Assembly (NCBI GenBank): GCA_028571325.1
Contig: CP116767.1
Location: 711,150 to 775,149, forward strand
DNA from: Wolbachia endosymbiont of Ctenocephalides felis wCfeF
GTDB taxonomy: Bacteria > Pseudomonadota > Alphaproteobacteria > Rickettsiales > Anaplasmataceae
DNA length: 64,000 nucleotides
Direction: 5' to 3'
In this document: piece by piece, positions 54,189 through 64,000 of the stretch
Layout: each line of letters opens with the position of its first letter
Numbering within the stretch: the first letter of the stretch is position 1
Program-made: the position numbers and the translations under genes
Notes under the pieces: generated by a model
What the model was told of the DNA's origin: nothing
Databases searched by the model: none
What the model saw: the letters and a program-made list of their open reading frames with translations, nothing else

Positions 54189-54833
54189 TCACATAGTATC
54201 TCTTTTCAATAAAGCACTAATAAAAGGGAGGGTAACATTTGATCCCATAGATTCATCATCTATCTTTTCTATAATTTCATTAATGCTGTAAAAAGAACGC
54301 TCTACCCTTGCCAAAATGTAATCGATCACTTTCAAATCAATTTTCAACTGTTTATCTGAAAACCGTTTCATCAACATAATCCTTAACAATTCCTCACTCG
54401 CTGATGGAATTTTTATGCTGATGGTTGATAATATGCGAGAACTTAAATCTTTCAACTTAAAATTAAGCTTGTTTGGTGAAGTCGAAGAAGTAATAAGTAA
54501 TCTCTTGTTATTTTCTTTCATGTAGTTATAACAATGCAATAACATTGCTTCATCTTGAACGTTTTGTATATCTTCTAAAATAAAAGCGTTGCTATATCTA
54601 ATCTCGCTTATAAAATTGTTCACATTGATAAAGATTGCATCGTTCATCGATTGCCAAATGTGAGCAAGATGAGTTTTACCAGAACTTTTAGGCCCAAAAA
54701 GGATCAGACATTTCCAAAATAAATCATCAATGACTGAGTGGTACACATGTTTATTTTCATCCAAGATGATGAAATTTTGCCAACTATAATCAGCTTGATT
54801 GTTGTTAAATAAATTTAATTGCACACTAGACAT
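54189..54833 (-). CDS. hda: DnaA-related regulator HdaA
   Basis: This 214-residue P-loop ATPase has a clamp-binding motif QLNLF at residues 5-9, followed by the DnaA-type AAA core with Walker A GPKSSGKTHLAH and Walker B AFILEDIQ. It ends without the DnaA DNA-binding domain, as expected for Hda. With the DNA clamp it stimulates ATP hydrolysis by DnaA to prevent re-initiation. Confidence 0.88.
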   Translation of the reverse strand: MSSVQLNLFNNNQADYSWQNFIILDENKHVYHSVIDDLFWKCLILFGPKSSGKTHLAHIWQSMNDAIFINVNNFISEIRYSNAFILEDIQNVQDEAMLLHCYNYMKENNKRLLITSSTSPNKLNFKLKDLSSRILSTISIKIPSASEELLRIMLMKRFSDKQLKIDLKVIDYILARVERSFYSINEIIEKIDDESMGSNVTLPFISALLKRDTM

Positions 54834-54928
54834 TTTGTGTTCCTGGCGGTAACTTTTACGTCAAAATTTACTTACTCTCCTTGAGTACATCAGGTATTCC
54901 CTCTCCTTATTACAATGCAAAAAACCTG

Positions 54929-56002
54929 TTAGCCGTTTCTATAAAACTCACTTTTAAGATATTTATCGGTTATACATTCCACTGATACATAAAATATTGC
55001 TATTATTGGAACAAAAAGTAATATACCCATAAATCCAAAATATGAGGCACATATGGTAACTCCAAGAATAATTACAGCTGGATGTATATGAACCTTTTTT
55101 CCTACTAATAAAGGAACCAGTATATTTGCATCTATCAACTGTCCAACACCAAATAATATTAAAACAGCAGTGCTTTCAAACCATCCACTGAATTGAGTAA
55201 CAGCGCTCAAAAACCCAATGATAGTATATAATAATGGCCCTATATAAGGTATAAATGTTAGTGTTCCTGACAAAATTCCAATAGCAACAGAATGTCTTAG
55301 CCCGATTATACTAAGGCCTACAGAATAAAAAATCATCATAAAAATGCACACATTTGCCTGTCCTTTTAAGTAGTTAGATACAATGAAATCCACTTTTGAA
55401 AAATAATCTGCAACTTTTTCTCTGTAAGGAACAGGGACTAGTTTACTAACTTTTGCTACAATTAAAGGCCAATCACGCAATACATAAAAGAACATCACCG
55501 GAGTGATTACCACTAATGATACTGTATGAATCAAGCTAAAGCTCGAGCTTAACACCTGGATTATAAAATTACTGGTAATATCGAAGGCATTTACGAAATA
55601 AGATATATAATCGCCGTAATTTTTTGCTAGGCTTTCAGATAAGTGATCAAGCAAACCATCTTCTGTTTTTATATTGAGAAATTCTAACACAGATGGAATA
55701 ACTTTGAGGTTTAACGAAGGTGCTTTACTGACTAAAAAATTCAATATCGAGGTGATTTGAACATATATAATAGGTAAAACAAATGTAATAGCTAATACAA
55801 AAATCATCAGCAGGACAAGTATTATAAAAATTACAGAATATAGGCGTGGTATTCTATACTCTTCAAACTTTATTACTAGCGGATTAAATAAATATGCAAC
55901 AACGATAGATATTAAGCATGGAAAAATCATAGGGCGCACTAAAAATAATGTGCCAACTATAAGAAGTAATATAAGACAAACAGTTACGTAGCGTTTTTGC
56001 AT
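54929..56002 (-). CDS. AI-2E family transporter (PerM-like permease)
   Basis: The 357-residue membrane protein has the pattern of the PerM/TqsA family. Paired helices near the N-terminus (VCLILLLIVGTLFLVRPMIF) are followed by a soluble middle segment and a C-terminal block GTLTFIPYIGPLLYTIIGF and GVGQLIDANILVPLLVGKKV. About eight membrane helices. Substrate unknown. It lies 96 bases upstream of hda on the same strand. Confidence 0.88.
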   Translation of the reverse strand: MQKRYVTVCLILLLIVGTLFLVRPMIFPCLISIVVAYLFNPLVIKFEEYRIPRLYSVIFIILVLLMIFVLAITFVLPIIYVQITSILNFLVSKAPSLNLKVIPSVLEFLNIKTEDGLLDHLSESLAKNYGDYISYFVNAFDITSNFIIQVLSSSFSLIHTVSLVVITPVMFFYVLRDWPLIVAKVSKLVPVPYREKVADYFSKVDFIVSNYLKGQANVCIFMMIFYSVGLSIIGLRHSVAIGILSGTLTFIPYIGPLLYTIIGFLSAVTQFSGWFESTAVLILFGVGQLIDANILVPLLVGKKVHIHPAVIILGVTICASYFGFMGILLFVPIIAIFYVSVECITDKYLKSEFYRNG

Positions 56003-56750
56003 GTTTTTAGCATAGTCAATTTATTAAAAAAAATACACAGTTTATTTTTTCTATGTTAAAACAAATTACCAAAGACAGAGAAAGTTTACAAAAAACGAAG
56101 TACCTGTAGTTTATCTATAAGCGGCCAAAAAGTACCTTAGCGAGGATACGAAAATACACCAAGTAGGGTGTTATCCAAGTAGATACAAGCCTTTTTTTGT
56201 CATTCCAGTGCTTGACACACAACTGTACGAACATTGCAATTAGCTATAAATATTAAGAAATTTACTATACGAGAAAAAAAAGCAAAAGAAGCCCCGGTTG
56301 GTGGCTAATTATTTATATGTACCTCAAATATCGGCGTTTTTATTCTCAACGCTACGATTCAGCTACTTTTAAATGCAAATAGCCCAAACTGCAAACGTTA
56401 AGAAATTTACTGAGCGGAAAAAAAGGCAAAAAAACTCTGAGGCAGCTAGTATTCAAATTCTCCCTTGTCTATTTGACGTTCTATACTGTCTTAAACGACT
56501 TATAAGCGCGTTTCAGCTTGAAAACCAGAAGTTTTAAAAAGACGTAAGGTGCACATAGTGCAAAAATTTAAACATGAGACGCCAAATACCCTAAGTTTTT
56601 TGTCATTAACCTGCACAGATTGCGAAGATAAACAAATAGCTTCAGTCTCACTATAAGGGGGTTGGCGAAAGTTGTCAAGTAAATTTTGCATTTAATCTGT
56701 ATAGCTACTTGGATGACAGGACTGGTCTTGTTGATTACTTAAACAAACAA
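56003..56750. other. Non-coding region with repeat copy 2
   Basis: No gene is supported. It carries short Wolbachia-type palindromic fragments (TTTGTCATTCCAGTGCTTGACAC, in two halves, at about 56200) and copy 2 of the long dispersed repeat (about 56240-56690). Confidence 0.6.
56240..56690 (+). repeat. Long dispersed non-coding repeat, copy 2
   Basis: This is the same element as 49850-50335. It retains the two AAAAAAGCAAAAGAA-type sub-blocks and the CAGAAGTTTTAAAAAGAC, AAACATGAGACGCC and TAGCTTCAGTCTCA segments in the same order. The left arm of the terminal hairpin is mutated (AGATTGCGAAG). Confidence 0.65.
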
Positions 56751-57107
56751 TTATTGAAATAAACCCTTGATTTGTTTTTTAAGCCTTTTAAGACAAACTT
56801 GTTTACCCGCATGTTCAGAGCGATGACCTGTATTTCTCCTATTGAAGTTGATCAGAGCAAAACCTGTTGCAGCCATATGCTTACACGGACCATAATACAC
56901 AAATGCAGGATAGGAACACTCTCCACCAAGGAGTGGACCATCGTACCATAGTGTTACCTGATATACAGTTGATCCAACCACCTTCGATTTGCTTTGAGAT
57001 TCATTAACAGATATAATCTGCACTTTTCCTTTATTGAAATAATCCCTTCCTCTGGAGAGGTAAGGTTCTTTAATCAGGTATTCGATATCTCTGTGATACA
57101 GTCTCAT
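56751..57107 (-). CDS. Short SWIM-type zinc-finger protein, possibly a truncated helicase
   Basis: This 118-residue protein has a strong AGGGGG ribosome site before ATG 57107. The region ECSYPAFVYYGPCKHMAATGFAL looks like a SWIM finger (CxC..CxH), but the second cysteine is Tyr, so metal binding may be lost. SWIM modules of this kind usually occupy the N-terminus of SNF2-type helicases of about 1000 residues. Here the gene ends after a basic tail (CLKRLKKQIKGLFQ), so it may be a truncated relic. Confidence 0.6.
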   Translation of the reverse strand: MRLYHRDIEYLIKEPYLSRGRDYFNKGKVQIISVNESQSKSKVVGSTVYQVTLWYDGPLLGGECSYPAFVYYGPCKHMAATGFALINFNRRNTGHRSEHAGKQVCLKRLKKQIKGLFQ

Positions 57108-57277
57108 TTTCACCCCCTTTGTGAAGCCTTCAAATTTCTAACATACCTTTTCTTCCATAAAAAATTATTAACTTGCTACAACTTTTGTGTGGTCCTGCAG
57201 ATGATTTTATAATGTTACGTACCTGATACTCGTTAATTGCATCTAGTACCAAATATCAATGGTAGTAAGACAAATTG

Positions 57278-57360
57278 AAAAAAGCGCTCTTTGCCTATAA
57301 CTGGGTGTTTAAGCGAATTTATGATGTGTTTATTTGCTTTTTCAATAACAAAAATTAGTA
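57278..57360. repeat. Fragment related to the start of the 27.4-kb ankyrin gene
   Basis: The stretch GCTCTTTGCCTATAACTGGG and following bases match 27412-27490 at most positions, including AATTTAT, CAATAAC and TTAGTAT/TTGGTAT blocks. There is no full reading frame. Confidence 0.45.
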
Positions 57361-57372
57361 TTACTTCAAAGT

Positions 57373-58623
57373 TTAACCCACCACAACTTTTATATGGCGT
57401 TTCTTACCTGCGGATAGCTTTATGAATGGCTGGCCTTTAAAGCTCTCGAAATTTATTATATAGTTAACATTGCTTATAGTATTATCGTTAACTTTGCATC
57501 CATTGCCCTGTATTAAACGCTTTGCAGCACCTTTTGAAGATTCAAGACCGGTGTTGTGTAGTAGGTCTACTAAGGGTATGCCATTTGCAACTTGTTCTTT
57601 TGTTATGACATAATCAGGAAGTAATGAACTATCTTCATTCTCAAAAGCTAAAACTGCAGCAGATCGTGCAATTTCTGCTTCTTTTTCACCATGACATATT
57701 TTTGTTACTTCTGTTGCCAAAACTTTTTTCGCTTCATTTATTTCTTGATCCTTTAAGGATTCTAGTTTTTTAATCTCATCGCTTGGCAAATCAGTGAGTA
57801 ATCTCAAAAAACGCCCAACATCTTGATCATCAATATTGCGAAAATATTGCCAGTAATCGTAAGGCTTTAACATATTGCTATCAAGCCATACTGCTCCACT
57901 TTCGGTTTTTCCCATCTTTACCCCTTGAGCATTCAATAAAAGAGGAGCGGTTAGGCCAAACAACTCAGGTAGATTCAACCTTTTGCCAAGTTCAATTCCG
58001 TTTACTATATTTCCCCATTGGTCTGATCCTCCAATCTGCAGACGACAGCCATACTTTTTATTTAATTCAACGAAATCATAAGCTTGCAACAGCATGTAGT
58101 TAAACTCAAGAAAGCTTAGGTTTTGTTCTCTATCGAGCCTAATTTTTACACTGTCGAAACTTAGCATACGGTTCACAGAAAAATGCGTTCCTACGTTGCG
58201 TAAAAAATCTATATATTTTATACTATCTAGCCAATCTGCGTTATTTACTATCACTGCACCAGCCTTTCCATCATCAAAAGATACCATTTTTTCTAATATC
58301 CTCCTTATACCAGATGTATTTTGCTTGATGTTTTCTATGGGTAAAATGCTCCTTGCTTTATCCTTAAAAGATGGATCGCCAATCTTGGTTGTACCGCCTC
58401 CAAGTAAGACTATTGGCTTGTAACCAAATTTTTGTAGATGACGCAGCATCATAATCTGAATTAGATGACCAGCATGAAGACTTGGTGCTGTGCAATCAAA
58501 CCCGATGTATGCAACTACATAATTATTCTGTGATAATAACTGGTCTAATCCTTCAATGTTTGTACATTGGTATAGGTACCCTCTTTCTTGGATAAAATTT
58601 AAAAACTCGGATTTATGTTTCAT
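57373..58623 (-). CDS. tyrS: Tyrosine--tRNA ligase
   Basis: This 416-residue class I synthetase charges tRNA-Tyr. The HIGH-type motif is HAGHL (in DCTAPSLHAGHLI), the KMSKS-type loop is KMGKTESG, and the tyrosine-binding segment is QIGGSDQWGNIVNG. A C-terminal S4 RNA-binding domain (SSKGAAKRLIQGNGCKVND) is present. Full length for the bacterial type. Confidence 0.97.
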   Translation of the reverse strand: MKHKSEFLNFIQERGYLYQCTNIEGLDQLLSQNNYVVAYIGFDCTAPSLHAGHLIQIMMLRHLQKFGYKPIVLLGGGTTKIGDPSFKDKARSILPIENIKQNTSGIRRILEKMVSFDDGKAGAVIVNNADWLDSIKYIDFLRNVGTHFSVNRMLSFDSVKIRLDREQNLSFLEFNYMLLQAYDFVELNKKYGCRLQIGGSDQWGNIVNGIELGKRLNLPELFGLTAPLLLNAQGVKMGKTESGAVWLDSNMLKPYDYWQYFRNIDDQDVGRFLRLLTDLPSDEIKKLESLKDQEINEAKKVLATEVTKICHGEKEAEIARSAAVLAFENEDSSLLPDYVITKEQVANGIPLVDLLHNTGLESSKGAAKRLIQGNGCKVNDNTISNVNYIINFESFKGQPFIKLSAGKKRHIKVVVG

Positions 58624-58681
58624 GGTTTGCTTTCGTTAATTAAAGTGATTTTAATCTATGAGTCTTACAAATGAAAGAAAG

Positions 58682-59011
58682 TTAATTCCACAGTTCTTCT
58701 ATTTTATAATACTCCCTTACTTCCGGTCTGAATATGTGAACCATTATGCCTTGAAAATTCACAATTACCCAATTGCCTTCATCCATACCTTCTACTTCTG
58801 CTTTATCATGTGGCCTGAGACTTTTTATTACATGCTCAGCCAATGCTTTCACGTGGCGGCTCGAATCACCAGATGCAATAATCATATATTTTGCAATAAC
58901 GGTTTTATTCTGCACATCAAAAGTGACTATATCATGACCTTTGTTTTGGTCTATGATACTTACAATCATGTTTTTTATTAATTCTGTATCACAAGATACA
59001 CCAGCCATCAT
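58682..59011 (-). CDS. rsfS: Ribosomal silencing factor RsfS
   Basis: The 109-residue protein has the DUF143 pattern: KGHDIVTFDVQNKTVIAKYMIIASGDSSRHVKALAEHV and GNWVIVNFQGIMVHIFRPEVREYYKIEELW, in segments. It binds ribosomal protein L14 and blocks subunit joining under starvation. It lies 58 bases upstream of tyrS on the same strand. Confidence 0.93.
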   Translation of the reverse strand: MMAGVSCDTELIKNMIVSIIDQNKGHDIVTFDVQNKTVIAKYMIIASGDSSRHVKALAEHVIKSLRPHDKAEVEGMDEGNWVIVNFQGIMVHIFRPEVREYYKIEELWN

Positions 59012-59177
59012 TTTAAAGTATATAATTTGTTTATAATTATATACTTAAAATTTCTAAACATGAACTATTTTTGATATTACTAGGACCAAATTGTTCATGC
59101 TTTTGATGCAACGGTATATACAATACATATCCTTTTATGTATAACTTAAGGATGGTTTTTCTAATAGTGTATTTATT

Positions 59178-59783
59178 ATGAGCAAAACTCTTGTTTACTT
59201 AATTGGCTTTCCAGGTAGTGGTAAGTTTACTATTGCACGAAAACTGAGTGAGATTATTGATGCAGTGATAGTAAGTAATAATCTATTCAACAATGTCATA
59301 TTTAACGTGGTTGAATTACCAAATGCTGAAGTTCCCAACGACCTATGGAAAAAAATTTTTGCGGTTAGAGAAAATATGCTAGCGGTACTGGGAGAACATC
59401 ACATAAAATCAAAGCATTATATATTTACAAATGAGTTGATAGATGGTGATTCCTACGACCAAAGAGTATACAGCTCAATGGTGAATTTAGGTAAAAAAAT
59501 GGGTGTAGAAATTCTTCCTGTAGTATTACATTGCAATAATGAAGAGCTAATAAGGCGTGTTGAGTCAAAGGAGAGGTACCAGGGAGGTAAAATTACTGAT
59601 TCAGATTTTGCCATAAAAAGGATTAAAGAAAAAAGATTATTTGTACCTGAGGGTTCACTTGAAATTGACAATTCGAGCTTGAGTGCAAAGGAAGTTGCAG
59701 AAAGAATTGTTAAAAGGATGAATAATGGAGAAAAATTAGTTAAAACTTCTGTAAATAATTTAACAAAGCGTACTCGTGGTTGA
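59178..59783 (+). CDS. P-loop kinase-like protein
   Basis: This 201-residue protein has Walker A GFPGSGKFT (about 10-18), and a later ERYQGGKITDSDFAIKRI segment with a lid-like arginine pattern, like shikimate/adenylate-type kinases. The substrate is unknown. It overlaps the start of rppH by eight bases and is therefore coexpressed with it. The usual last Lys-Ser/Thr of Walker A is Lys-Phe-Thr here, a mild deviation. Confidence 0.7.
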   Translation: MSKTLVYLIGFPGSGKFTIARKLSEIIDAVIVSNNLFNNVIFNVVELPNAEVPNDLWKKIFAVRENMLAVLGEHHIKSKHYIFTNELIDGDSYDQRVYSSMVNLGKKMGVEILPVVLHCNNEELIRRVESKERYQGGKITDSDFAIKRIKEKRLFVPEGSLEIDNSSLSAKEVAERIVKRMNNGEKLVKTSVNNLTKRTRG

Positions 59784-60270
59784 ACAGAAAGATAAGTATC
59801 GTCCTTGTGTTGGCATAATGCTGTTTAATAAACAAGGGCACGTTTTTGTTGGAAAACGCTTTGATAGTGACTTTTACTGGCAAATGCCGCAAGGAGGGGT
59901 TGATGATGGTGAAAAGCCGGAACATGCAGCGCTACGTGAGTTGCTAGAGGAAGTTGGCACTGATAAAGCAAAGATTGTAGCTAAAAATAAGGGTTGGATA
60001 TATTACAACCTGCCTGAGGAATTTATGCCAACTTGTTGGAATGGGAGGTATTCTGGTCAAAAGCAGAGATGGTTCTTAATGAAGTTTTATGGAGAGGATA
60101 AGGACATTAACATTAACTATACTGATCATCCAGAGTTCAAAGAGTGGCGTTGGCAAAATATAGATGGTTTGGTAGCAAGCGCTATATCCTTTAAAAAGGA
60201 AGTTTATAAAACAGTGATAGAAGAGTTTTCTTCTCAAATAAAAGCCTCTATTATTGAGCGAAAATTATAA
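59776..60270 (+). CDS. rppH: RNA pyrophosphohydrolase (Nudix)
   Basis: The 164-residue Nudix protein has the signature GGVDDGEKPEHAALREL followed by LEEVGT (GX5EX7REUXEEXG), plus YRPCVGIMLFNKQGHVFVGKR at the N-terminus, as in alphaproteobacterial RppH. It removes 5' pyrophosphate from mRNA to start decay. GTG start overlapping the upstream gene; the next gene follows after seven bases. Confidence 0.92.
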   Translation: MVEQKDKYRPCVGIMLFNKQGHVFVGKRFDSDFYWQMPQGGVDDGEKPEHAALRELLEEVGTDKAKIVAKNKGWIYYNLPEEFMPTCWNGRYSGQKQRWFLMKFYGEDKDININYTDHPEFKEWRWQNIDGLVASAISFKKEVYKTVIEEFSSQIKASIIERKL

Positions 60271-60277
60271 TAAGTTT

Positions 60278-61054
60278 ATGATAGTAGATTCTCATTGCCA
60301 TTTGGTTTATTTTTCTGATGACGAAATACCAAAAGTAATTTCAAGGGCAGAGCAAGATGATGTAAAAGTTTTACATAACATATGCGTAAGCATTGACGAT
60401 GTCCCTAAGTTGTTAAGAATTTCTTCATCTTATAATCATGTTTACTCCTCTGTTGGTGTACATCCACTTGATGCTACTGTAGAGAACAGCGAATGTATAC
60501 GTGTTGATGAATTAGTTGAACTTACCAAGAATCAAAAGGTAATTAGTATCGGCGAAACCGGATTAGATTTTTATAAATCTAATAACAAAAGCAATCAGAG
60601 AAAAAGTTTTGCATTGCACATTGAAGCGGCAAGAATAACTGGGTTACCTTTAGTTATTCACACTAGAAATGCTGATGATGAAATGATTGATATGTTAAAG
60701 TCAGAAATGAAGAATGGCACTTTTAGTGGAGTGATGCACTGCTTTGCTTCTTCGAAAGAGCTTGCTTATCAATCTATAGATTTGGGATTGTATATTTCAT
60801 TCTCTGGAATTATTACTTTTAAAAATGCTAGCTTGCTGAGAGAAATTGCACAAGATGTACCACGTGAGCGTGTTTTAGTTGAAACTGATGCACCGTATCT
60901 ATCACCTGAACCTTACAGAGGAAAGAAAAACGAGCCGGCAATGGTAAAATATGTTGTGGATTGCCTGGCGAAATTATGGGATGAATCGCCCGATAAAGCT
61001 GCAGAGGTAACCACAAGCAACTTTTTTAGGCTGTTTGCGAAACTCAAGTTATAA
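60278..61054 (+). CDS. tatD: TatD family metal-dependent DNase
   Basis: I prefer ATG 60278 (MIVDSHCHLVYF), seven bases after the rppH stop, giving 258 residues; an upstream TTG overlaps rppH. Metal-binding motifs are complete: DSHCH, GETGLDFY, HTRNADDE, GVMHCFA and the ETDAPYLSPEP signature. It is a 3'-5' exonuclease of the TatD type. Confidence 0.93.
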   Translation: MIVDSHCHLVYFSDDEIPKVISRAEQDDVKVLHNICVSIDDVPKLLRISSSYNHVYSSVGVHPLDATVENSECIRVDELVELTKNQKVISIGETGLDFYKSNNKSNQRKSFALHIEAARITGLPLVIHTRNADDEMIDMLKSEMKNGTFSGVMHCFASSKELAYQSIDLGLYISFSGIITFKNASLLREIAQDVPRERVLVETDAPYLSPEPYRGKKNEPAMVKYVVDCLAKLWDESPDKAAEVTTSNFFRLFAKLKL

Positions 61055-61080
61055 AGAAATCCTATAAAATATTAATTTAC

Positions 61081-62034
<954 letters not shown>

Positions 62035-62607
62035 CTACTCCTTTATATTTACTTTTGTAGCTTTACCTTCCCAAGGGGATAAACTATCAAACATCCGAAA
62101 ATCCTGCGGCAAGTCTATAGGATTATACACAACTTTTTTTGCTTCTATATCATACCTAACTTCCTCATAGCCAGTGAGAGGAAAATCTTTCAACATTGGA
62201 TAGCCTTTGAATCCGTAATCCGTTAGGATCCTACGCAAATCTGGATGATCAGAGAATTCTATTCCATACATATCGAACACTTCGCGCTCAAACCATGAAG
62301 CTGTGCTGAATATATTCGCTACACTTGGAGGCATATCACTTTCGTATAGCTGAAGCTTTATATGTACCCTGATATTATGCACAATGCTGAGCAAGTTGTA
62401 TATTAGCTCAAAACGTTTTTCTCTATCTGAATAATCAACTCCAAAAATATCAACTAATAACTCAAATCTGCACTTTTCATCATCACGTAGAAAGAGTAAG
62501 TGATTTTCAATATCATCTAAAGCTGAATACATTACAATAGTACCATCACCTTGCTGAGTGCATTCACATTTGGTCTTTTTTTGTATATGTTTAGCAGTTT
62601 TATCCAT
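62035..62607 (-). CDS. nuoC: NADH-quinone oxidoreductase subunit C
   Basis: This 190-residue 30-kDa-subunit homologue carries the signature [29 protein letters not shown], in segments, and ends TGYEEVRYD. Peripheral arm of complex I. It overlaps nuoB by eight bases. Confidence 0.95.
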   Translation of the reverse strand: MDKTAKHIQKKTKCECTQQGDGTIVMYSALDDIENHLLFLRDDEKCRFELLVDIFGVDYSDREKRFELIYNLLSIVHNIRVHIKLQLYESDMPPSVANIFSTASWFEREVFDMYGIEFSDHPDLRRILTDYGFKGYPMLKDFPLTGYEEVRYDIEAKKVVYNPIDLPQDFRMFDSLSPWEGKATKVNIKE

Positions 62608-63115
62608 GTTGTATATTCTGAGTTCGTTTTATTTTATTTTGTAAGCATAGCATTCCATATAGCAATGCCTCAGCGGTTGGTGGACATCCCGGAACATACA
62701 CATCAACCGGTACAATTCTATCACAACCACGGACTACTGAGTAGGAATAATGATAATAACCACCACCATTTGCACAACTGCCCATGGATACAACGTACTT
62801 CGGATCTGCCATTTGGTCGTAAACCTTACGCAACGCCGCTGCCATTTTGTTAGTTAGTGTACCGGCAACAATCATAACGTCTGCTTGCCTTGGACTTGCA
62901 CGAAACATTATACCATATCTATCAAGATCGTAACGACTGGATGCAGTGTGCATCATCTCCACCGCACAACACGCAAGACCAAATGTCATTGGCCACAATG
63001 AGCCAGATCTTGCCCAGTTCATTATATAATCTATTAAATTACCAAATTTAGTGACAAGAAACCCTTCTTTCTTATAACGACCCCAATCATCGTTAGATAG
63101 AATTTGACCTGTCAT
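62600..63115 (-). CDS. nuoB: NADH-quinone oxidoreductase subunit B
   Basis: The 171-residue subunit has all four cluster-N2 cysteines: [18 protein letters not shown] and VPGCPP. It carries the last Fe-S cluster before quinone. Four bases downstream of nuoA. Confidence 0.96.
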   Translation of the reverse strand: MTGQILSNDDWGRYKKEGFLVTKFGNLIDYIMNWARSGSLWPMTFGLACCAVEMMHTASSRYDLDRYGIMFRASPRQADVMIVAGTLTNKMAAALRKVYDQMADPKYVVSMGSCANGGGYYHYSYSVVRGCDRIVPVDVYVPGCPPTAEALLYGMLCLQNKIKRTQNIQHG

Positions 63116-63119
63116 AAAC

Positions 63120-63473
63120 TTACTCCCATTCTAATGCACCTTTGCACCACTCATAGATAAAGCCTATAGTGAGTATTGCAAGAAATATCATCATAGACCA
63201 AAATCCACAATAACTTATTTTAGATAAAGAAACAGCCCAAGGAAAAAGAAAAGCAATTTCTAAGTCAAATATTATAAATAATATTGAAACTAAGTAAAAC
63301 TTAATGTCAAAATTTTTTCTTGCTCTTGATAAAGGATTGAAGCCGCACTCATATGTAGAAAGTTTTTCGCTATCAGGATTGCTCACTGCAAGAAACATCG
63401 GCAATATACCCAAAGCAAGAGATACTATGATTGATACGCAGATAAAAATTACTATGGTTAAATATTCACTCAT
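63120..63473 (-). CDS. nuoA: NADH-quinone oxidoreductase subunit A
   Basis: This 117-residue membrane subunit has three helices. It contains the [38 protein letters not shown] pattern, given here in family terms with the conserved Cys and acidic residues. First gene of the nuoABC-mdh group. Confidence 0.95.
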   Translation of the reverse strand: MSEYLTIVIFICVSIIVSLALGILPMFLAVSNPDSEKLSTYECGFNPLSRARKNFDIKFYLVSILFIIFDLEIAFLFPWAVSLSKISYCGFWSMMIFLAILTIGFIYEWCKGALEWE

Positions 63474-63498
63474 TTAACAAAATATATAGAAAGCAACA

Positions 63499-63867
63499 CT
63501 ACAAACTTACATGCTTTCCTAATCTTTTACCACCTAAAATATGCATATGAAAGTGCGGTACAACTTGTTCTCCGTTTTCACCGTAGTTAGTAACTAATCT
63601 GTACCCTGTTTTTTCTAGATTATACTTATGTGTTATCTCTCTTACAGTTTTAAAGAAACTTACTATCTCCTCTGCAGAAGCTTTTAGAATAAAGTCATCA
63701 TATGAAATATATTGACTTTTTGGTACGACTAAAATGTGAACTGGTGCGTCAGGGTACTTATCATAAAACGCCAACACACCCTCATTTTCGTGCACCTTCT
63801 CACAAGGTAACTCACCTCTTAATATTTGAGCAAAAATGTTATTACCATCATAACCTTTGTTGCCCAT
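63499..63867 (-). CDS. HIT family hydrolase
   Basis: The 122-residue protein has the histidine triad HFHMH (about 111-115), with NIFAQILRGELPCEKV at its start, as in Hint-type nucleotide phosphoramidases. It starts nine bases after the upstream gene stop, so it belongs to the same minus-strand run as nuoABC. Confidence 0.93.
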   Translation of the reverse strand: MGNKGYDGNNIFAQILRGELPCEKVHENEGVLAFYDKYPDAPVHILVVPKSQYISYDDFILKASAEEIVSFFKTVREITHKYNLEKTGYRLVTNYGENGEQVVPHFHMHILGGKRLGKHVSL

Positions 63868-63875
63868 ATTTCAAG

Positions 63876-64000
63876 TCAGCCTCTCCCTTTTACTTTTTCT
63901 TTTTCTTCTTTTGCAAGTTCAGATAGTGGCTTTATTGCTTCATCAGAGTCGAAGTTCAAAAAAGCACCCAGCTCTTTTACCTGCTCTTTGATACCTTGCG
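63876..64000 (-). CDS. C-terminal end of a minus-strand gene, cut by the window edge
   Basis: The frame reads about 40 codons (KEQVKELGAFLNFDSDEA, PLSELAKEEKEKVKG) to TGA at 63876-63878, eight bases before the HIT gene. Too short and charged for identification. Confidence 0.6.
   Translation of the reverse strand, partial: QGIKEQVKELGAFLNFDSDEAIKPLSELAKEEKEKVKGRG

Overview
The window is from a Wolbachia-type alphaproteobacterial endosymbiont (Rickettsiales). The evidence is the low GC content, a WO-type prophage with P2-like contractile-tail genes, many ankyrin-repeat genes, maturase-bearing group II introns, and a conserved chromosomal block (gltA, rpsT, plsC, xer, hdaA, tyrS, rsfS, rppH, tatD, mdh, nuoCBA).

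Layout. 1-3514: AT-rich DNA carrying a complete group II intron with an RT-HNH protein on the minus strand. 3515-9623: phage early/replication module on the plus strand, with a sigma-70-like factor, a P-loop NTPase, three paralogous RepA-like ATPases and an SSB-like protein. 9624-11192: regulatory or non-coding DNA, two small minus-strand genes and a MITE-like element. 11257-27131: tail module on the plus strand (tail-fibre genes, sheath, tube, E/E' with a putative -1 frameshift, tape measure, U, X, D). It is interrupted by a second group II intron whose own RT gene is split by a serine-recombinase element. 27157-29768: membrane proteins, ankyrin protein and patatin, a lysis- or effector-like cassette. 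29943-49705: accessory (eukaryotic-association-like) region with ankyrin genes, a double-HTH regulator, two tandemly duplicated genes made of 46-residue repeats, an ankyrin/NB-ARC STAND gene, a 1060-residue ankyrin protein and two unrecognised candidate effectors. 50410-64000: core chromosome.

No terminase, portal, capsid or P2 V/W/J/I baseplate genes are visible. Several phage genes are broken (a nonsense codon in the DUF4815-like gene and single-base frameshifts in two replication genes), so the prophage looks degraded or split.

The two most interesting signals are these. (1) A pair of about 1000-residue proteins consists of 19-20 near-identical 46-residue helical repeats that vary mainly at a residue pair after the first helix, an organisation reminiscent of TALE-like solenoids. 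(2) A promoter-like element (GGACGAA, 10-11 nt, ACCGTGTATATATA) occurs just upstream of both the replication and the tail-fibre modules, beside a phage-encoded sigma-like factor.
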